From contig NZ_CP123448.1 in NCBI RefSeq assembly GCF_030177895.1, forward strand, positions 372,001-436,000: a stretch of 64,000 nucleotides of DNA, read 5' to 3'. The stretch is from Kingella negevensis. GTDB taxonomy: Bacteria > Pseudomonadota > Gammaproteobacteria > Burkholderiales > Neisseriaceae. Positions 60,687 to 64,000 of this stretch are shown here, in pieces; the first letter of the stretch is position 1; each line of letters opens with the position of its first letter. The notes beneath the pieces were generated by a model that worked only from the letters and a program-made list of their open reading frames with translations, searched no databases and was not told the DNA's origin. Position numbers and translations under genes: made by a program.

Positions 60687-62351
60687 ATGGAAAAAATTTG
60701 GTTAAACAGCTACGAAGCAGGAGTGGAAGCTGAAATTGATATTACACGATATAGCTCGGTGATTGACGTGATGCAGCAAAGCGTGGACAAGTTTGGCGAA
60801 CAAACGGCGTTTCACAACATGGGCAAAGACGTGAGCTATCGCGAAGTAGGTAAGTTGGCGACTGATTTCGCGTCTTATCTGCAAAATGTGCTGAAATTGC
60901 CGCGTGGCGAGCGTGTGGCTGTGATGATGCCAAACGTGTTGCAATATCCGATTGCGGTGTTTGGTATTTTGAAAGCGGGCTTGGTGACTGTGAACACAAA
61001 CCCACTTTACACGCCGCGCGAGTTGGAACACCAACTGAAAGACAGTGGCGCAACAACGATTGTGGTGCTGGAAAACTTTGCCAACACGCTGGAACTGGTC
61101 TTGCCAAAAACCGATGTGAAAAACGTGATTGTGGCGAACATCGGCGAAATGTTTGGCGCATTCAAAGGCACAATCATGAACTTTGTGTTGCGCAAAGTGA
61201 AAAAAGTCGTGCCTGAATACCGTATCCCGAATGCAGTTACATTCAAACAAGCCTTGGCGCAAGGTGCAGCGCAAGCGTTTACGCCTGTGAATTTAACGCG
61301 CGATGATTTGGCGTTCTTGCAATACACAGGCGGCACAACTGGCGTGGCAAAAGGCGCGATGCTGACACATGGCAATATCTGCGCCAATATGTTGCAGGGC
61401 AAAGAGTGGATTAAACGCAAATTGGTGGACGGACAGGAAGTGGTGATTGCTGCGCTGCCGATGTATCACATTTTTGCGCTAACCGTGAATTTGCTGGTAT
61501 TTTTTAAAGCTGGTGCGAAAAGCATTTTGATTACTAACCCACGGGATATGGACGGCTTCATCAAAGAATTGCAAAAATTCCCTGTAACCGTGTTTATCGG
61601 CGTAAACACTTTGTATCGCGGCTTATTAAGCAAGCCTGAGCTGAAGCAAGTAGATTTTTCTAGCTGGAAATTGTGTATCGGTGGTGGCATGGCAACTTTG
61701 CAATCCACAGCAGAGCAATGGAAAGCGGTTACAGGTCAGCTGATTGTGGACGCGTATGGTTTAACCGAAGCCAGCCCCGGCGTGTGCGTGAACCCGTTGA
61801 ATATTACAGAATATTCAGGCGGTATCGGCTTGCCATTGCCAAGTACTGATGTGCAACTGCGCGACGGACATGGCGGTTTTGTGGCGACTAGCGAAGCAGG
61901 CGAATTGTGGATTCGTGGTCCGCAAGTGATGCGTGGCTACTGGCATCGCCCTGATGAAACCGCCAAAGTGATTGACCAAGATGGTTGGTTGGAAACAGGC
62001 GATATTGCCGTGATAAACGAACAAGGTTGGCTGCGCATTGTGGACCGCAAAAAAGATTTGATTGTGGTGTCTGGTTTCAATGTGTACCCAAATGAAATTG
62101 AAGACGTGGTAGCGCATCACCCGAAAGTACAAGAAGTGGCTTGCGTTGGCGTTCAAAGTGAAAAAACAGGCGAAGCGTTGAAATTGTTTGTGGTAAAAAA
62201 AGACAATTCGCTCACGGCTGATGAATTGATTGCGTTCTGTCGCACACAATTAACGGGCTACAAAGTGCCGCGTGATATTGAATTCCGTGATGAATTGCCA
62301 AAATCCAACGTGGGCAAAATCTTGCGCCGCGAATTGCGTGAACAAAAATAA
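60687..62351 (+). CDS. fadD: Long-chain fatty acid--CoA ligase
   Basis: A 554-residue ANL-superfamily enzyme. The AMP-binding P-loop is LQYTGGTTGVAKGAMLTHGN, followed by DAYGLTEASPGV, GELWIRGPQVMRGYWHRPDE, GWLETGDIAVIN, RKKDLIVVSGFNVYPNEIED and the C-terminal Lys in PKSNVGKILRREL. It activates long-chain fatty acids with ATP and CoA at the inner face of the membrane. TATAAT (60638-60643) upstream may be its -10 box. AGGATAAAGCAA precedes the ATG. Confidence 0.94.
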   Translation: MEKIWLNSYEAGVEAEIDITRYSSVIDVMQQSVDKFGEQTAFHNMGKDVSYREVGKLATDFASYLQNVLKLPRGERVAVMMPNVLQYPIAVFGILKAGLVTVNTNPLYTPRELEHQLKDSGATTIVVLENFANTLELVLPKTDVKNVIVANIGEMFGAFKGTIMNFVLRKVKKVVPEYRIPNAVTFKQALAQGAAQAFTPVNLTRDDLAFLQYTGGTTGVAKGAMLTHGNICANMLQGKEWIKRKLVDGQEVVIAALPMYHIFALTVNLLVFFKAGAKSILITNPRDMDGFIKELQKFPVTVFIGVNTLYRGLLSKPELKQVDFSSWKLCIGGGMATLQSTAEQWKAVTGQLIVDAYGLTEASPGVCVNPLNITEYSGGIGLPLPSTDVQLRDGHGGFVATSEAGELWIRGPQVMRGYWHRPDETAKVIDQDGWLETGDIAVINEQGWLRIVDRKKDLIVVSGFNVYPNEIEDVVAHHPKVQEVACVGVQSEKTGEALKLFVVKKDNSLTADELIAFCRTQLTGYKVPRDIEFRDELPKSNVGKILRRELREQK

Positions 62352-62401
62352 GTAGCGCATGTTGTAAAAAATTTGTAAAATCTGATTTATTATTCTAAAT
62401 G

Positions 62402-62430
62402 ACAGCCTGAAAATATTTTCAGGCTGTTTC
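62402..62430. terminator. DUS-pair hairpin after fadD
   Basis: ACAGCCTGAAAATATTTTCAGGCTGT plus TTC; the outer base pair has changed on both arms (A and T), so the stem is preserved. Confidence 0.6.
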
Positions 62431-62459
62431 TGTATTCATTTGATTGAAAGGAAAACAAA

Positions 62460-62810
62460 ATGACTGGCGCATTTATGTTGATTGCATTTATTTTGGGATT
62501 TTGGTGTATTTGGTCTGCCAATCGCGAAGTGAACTCTATTGGTGAAGCCTTGGGTTTTACATTACTGGCGATTATTCTCAAAGGCTTGATGGAATGGAGC
62601 GGTATGCCACACTTTGACAAAACGTTGATGGCAATCTGGGGGATTTTGTTTGTGTTTACCGTGATTGTTTTCGAATTGGTAGAACGTTTGTCGAGCAATA
62701 TAAGTGCGAACATGGGGGTTGCGCTGGCGGGTGCTGGTGGCTGGTTTGGGATTGCCAAATGGGCGTTTAGCACGGCAGGTATGACTAAGATTGCGAGCTG
62801 GGTAATTTAA
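62460..62810 (+). CDS. Small membrane protein of unknown function
   Basis: A 116-residue hydrophobic protein with three or four helices: FMLIAFILGFWCIWS, ALGFTLLAIILKGLM, LMAIWGILFVFTVIVFELVE and MGVALAGAGGWFGIAKWAF. Loops are short and nearly uncharged. No family recognised. AAAGGAAAAC precedes the ATG. It sits alone between fadD and trpS, enclosed by DUS-pair hairpins. Confidence 0.65.
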   Translation: MTGAFMLIAFILGFWCIWSANREVNSIGEALGFTLLAIILKGLMEWSGMPHFDKTLMAIWGILFVFTVIVFELVERLSSNISANMGVALAGAGGWFGIAKWAFSTAGMTKIASWVI

Positions 62811-62852
62811 AACAAAAGCAGCCTGAAAAATAGTTTTCAGGCTGCTTTTGTT
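62811..62852. terminator. DUS-pair terminator between the small membrane protein gene and trpS
   Basis: AAAAGCAGCCTGAAAAA and TTTTCAGGCTGCTTTTG between convergent genes. Confidence 0.85.
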
Positions 62853-62863
62853 TTGTGTGGGAA

Positions 62864-63871
62864 TTAACCCAGCTTGCGAATACCCACAGCATCTTTCACT
62901 TGCACCAACAATTCACGCGCTTCCTTGCGCGCTTTTTCTGCGCCTGCTTGCAATACTTCTTCAATACGCGCAGGGTTCGCCATCAATTCGTTATACACTT
63001 CGGTTTTGCTGTCCAATTCCGCGCCAATTTTCGCCGCTAAAATTTTCTTCGCTTCGCCCCATGCCAAACCTTCGTTCAATGCGCGTTCATATTCTGCGTA
63101 TTCTTCTGCGGTTGAAAAGGCTTGGTAAATCTCAAAAATTGGGCTTTCGCCTTTGAATTTAGGCTCACCTGGTTCTTTCAAATTGGTGATGATTTGGTTA
63201 ATCGCTTTTTGGCGTTGTTTCGGTGTCAAGAAAAGCGGAATGGTGTTGCCATAGCTTTTAGACATTTTGCGACCGTCCAAACCCACCAACAATTCCACGT
63301 TGTCATCAGTTTGGGCTTCAGGCAGCGTGAAGATTTCTTTGCCAAAACGATAGTTGAAACGTTGCGCAATATCACGTGCCATTTCAATGTGCTGAATTTG
63401 GTCGCGCCCCACAGGTACTTTGTGCGCATTAAACATCAAAATATCGGCAGACATCAAAATAGGGTAGCTATATAGGCCCATTTCCACTTCAAAATCAGGG
63501 TCTTGGTCTTCCACCACATTTTTATCTACGGCAGCTTTGTACGCATGTGCGCGGTTCATCAAACCTTTTGCGGTGATACACGTCAAAATCCAGTTCAGTT
63601 CAGGAATTTCGGGAATGTCGGATTGGCGATAAAACGTGGTGCGTTCCGTGTCCAAACCGCAAGCCAACCATGTTGCTGCAACTGCTTGAGTGGATTGTGC
63701 AATCATTTCAGGGTCGTGACATTTGATTAAGCCGTGATAGTTTGCCAAGAAAAGATAAGATTCGGTGTTATCTTGTGCCGCAGCCTGAATAGCTGGGCGG
63801 ATTGCACCAACGTAATTGCCTAAGTGCGGGATACCTGTTGTGGTAACGCCTGTGAGAACGCGAGTAGTCAT
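62864..63871 (-). CDS. trpS: Tryptophanyl-tRNA synthetase
   Basis: About 335 residues from ATG 63871 ([20 protein letters not shown]); the further upstream reading is spacer. The class I signatures are [10 protein letters not shown] (HIGH-like) and [14 protein letters not shown] (KMSKS). [20 protein letters not shown] and [20 protein letters not shown] are TrpRS-typical. It charges tRNA-Trp. The usual family length is about 334. Confidence 0.96.
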   Translation of the reverse strand: MTTRVLTGVTTTGIPHLGNYVGAIRPAIQAAAQDNTESYLFLANYHGLIKCHDPEMIAQSTQAVAATWLACGLDTERTTFYRQSDIPEIPELNWILTCITAKGLMNRAHAYKAAVDKNVVEDQDPDFEVEMGLYSYPILMSADILMFNAHKVPVGRDQIQHIEMARDIAQRFNYRFGKEIFTLPEAQTDDNVELLVGLDGRKMSKSYGNTIPLFLTPKQRQKAINQIITNLKEPGEPKFKGESPIFEIYQAFSTAEEYAEYERALNEGLAWGEAKKILAAKIGAELDSKTEVYNELMANPARIEEVLQAGAEKARKEARELLVQVKDAVGIRKLG

Positions 63872-63959
63872 GTTTTTTCTGCTTTCGTGGTTATTCTGAA
63901 AAATGGTAAATCTTAGCACACGCAGCCTGAAAAGCCTATCTATCCACTTTAAAAGCGCA

Positions 63960-64000
63960 TATAATACGCACGTTTTCAACTAACCCTATTTTTTAAAGGA
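63960..64000 (+). promoter_or_regulatory. Possible -10 box and ribosome-binding site for a gene beyond the window
   Basis: TATAAT at 63960-63965 and AAAGGA at the very end point to a plus-strand gene starting just outside. The -35 region is weak. Confidence 0.4.

Overview
The window is chromosomal DNA of a member of the Neisseriaceae. The clearest sign is the very dense 10-base core GCAGCCTGAA (the Kingella/Simonsiella/Alysiella-type dialect of the DNA uptake sequence, DUS), which occurs alone, inside genes and as inverted pairs forming terminators after most operons. Other Neisseriaceae marks are the rpsF-priB-rpsR-rplI operon, tandem bfrA/bfrB, the rsmB-DUF4390-ntrY-ntrX cluster, and Correia-like TA-flanked miniature elements. 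Base composition looks to be in the mid-40s % GC by eye. The closest genus is inferred to be Kingella, Alysiella or Simonsiella rather than Neisseria proper; a decayed catalase gene fits this but does not prove it.

Layout. 1-6.7 kb: dinG (5' part), ackA, a uracil/hypoxanthine-DNA-glycosylase-like gene with an XRE regulator, ampG, a catalase remnant, and the ABC-F gene ybiT. 6.7-7.8 kb: a scar made of half a Correia-like element, an IS630-type transposase remnant and a broken type I specificity gene. 7.8-20 kb: membrane-bound spermidine-synthase-like protein, DUF58/MoxR pair, greB, ilvC, a DUF815 ATPase, a BI-1 family protein, dapF, a GT8 glycosyltransferase, a PHP phosphatase, a DUF3482 GTPase, 4.5S RNA and an S4-domain protein. 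20-22.8 kb is a decay zone: an XRE gene with a nonsense codon, a lipoprotein pseudogene, and a secreted-protein pseudogene split by an IS5-type element that is itself split by a Correia-like element.

22.8-34 kb: ribosomal operon, xseA, deoC, tldD, a [2Fe-2S] ferredoxin, an EamA transporter, dapA-bamC, bfrA-bfrB, and a lipid A acyltransferase. 34-49 kb: two lipoproteins, gltS, ntrYX with DUF4390 and rsmB, a single-chain MmeI-like restriction-modification enzyme, fmt, SirB2/DUF3108 genes and murI. 49-64 kb: accA, rhlE with a long structured leader, trpD, typA, a TIM-barrel protein, an antitoxin-like remnant, the ABC-F gene yheS, three small exported or cytosolic proteins, mnmA, fadD, a small membrane protein and trpS.

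The window is mostly housekeeping. The strongest unusual signal is in the mobile elements. One Correia-like miniature element sits inside a transposase gene, and removing it with one TA copy restores the reading frame exactly. A second sits exactly in the loop of an 11-bp stem. The ends of these elements match the end of the local IS630-type remnant, suggesting that this transposase family mobilises them. No CRISPR array, prophage or complete new defence island was seen.
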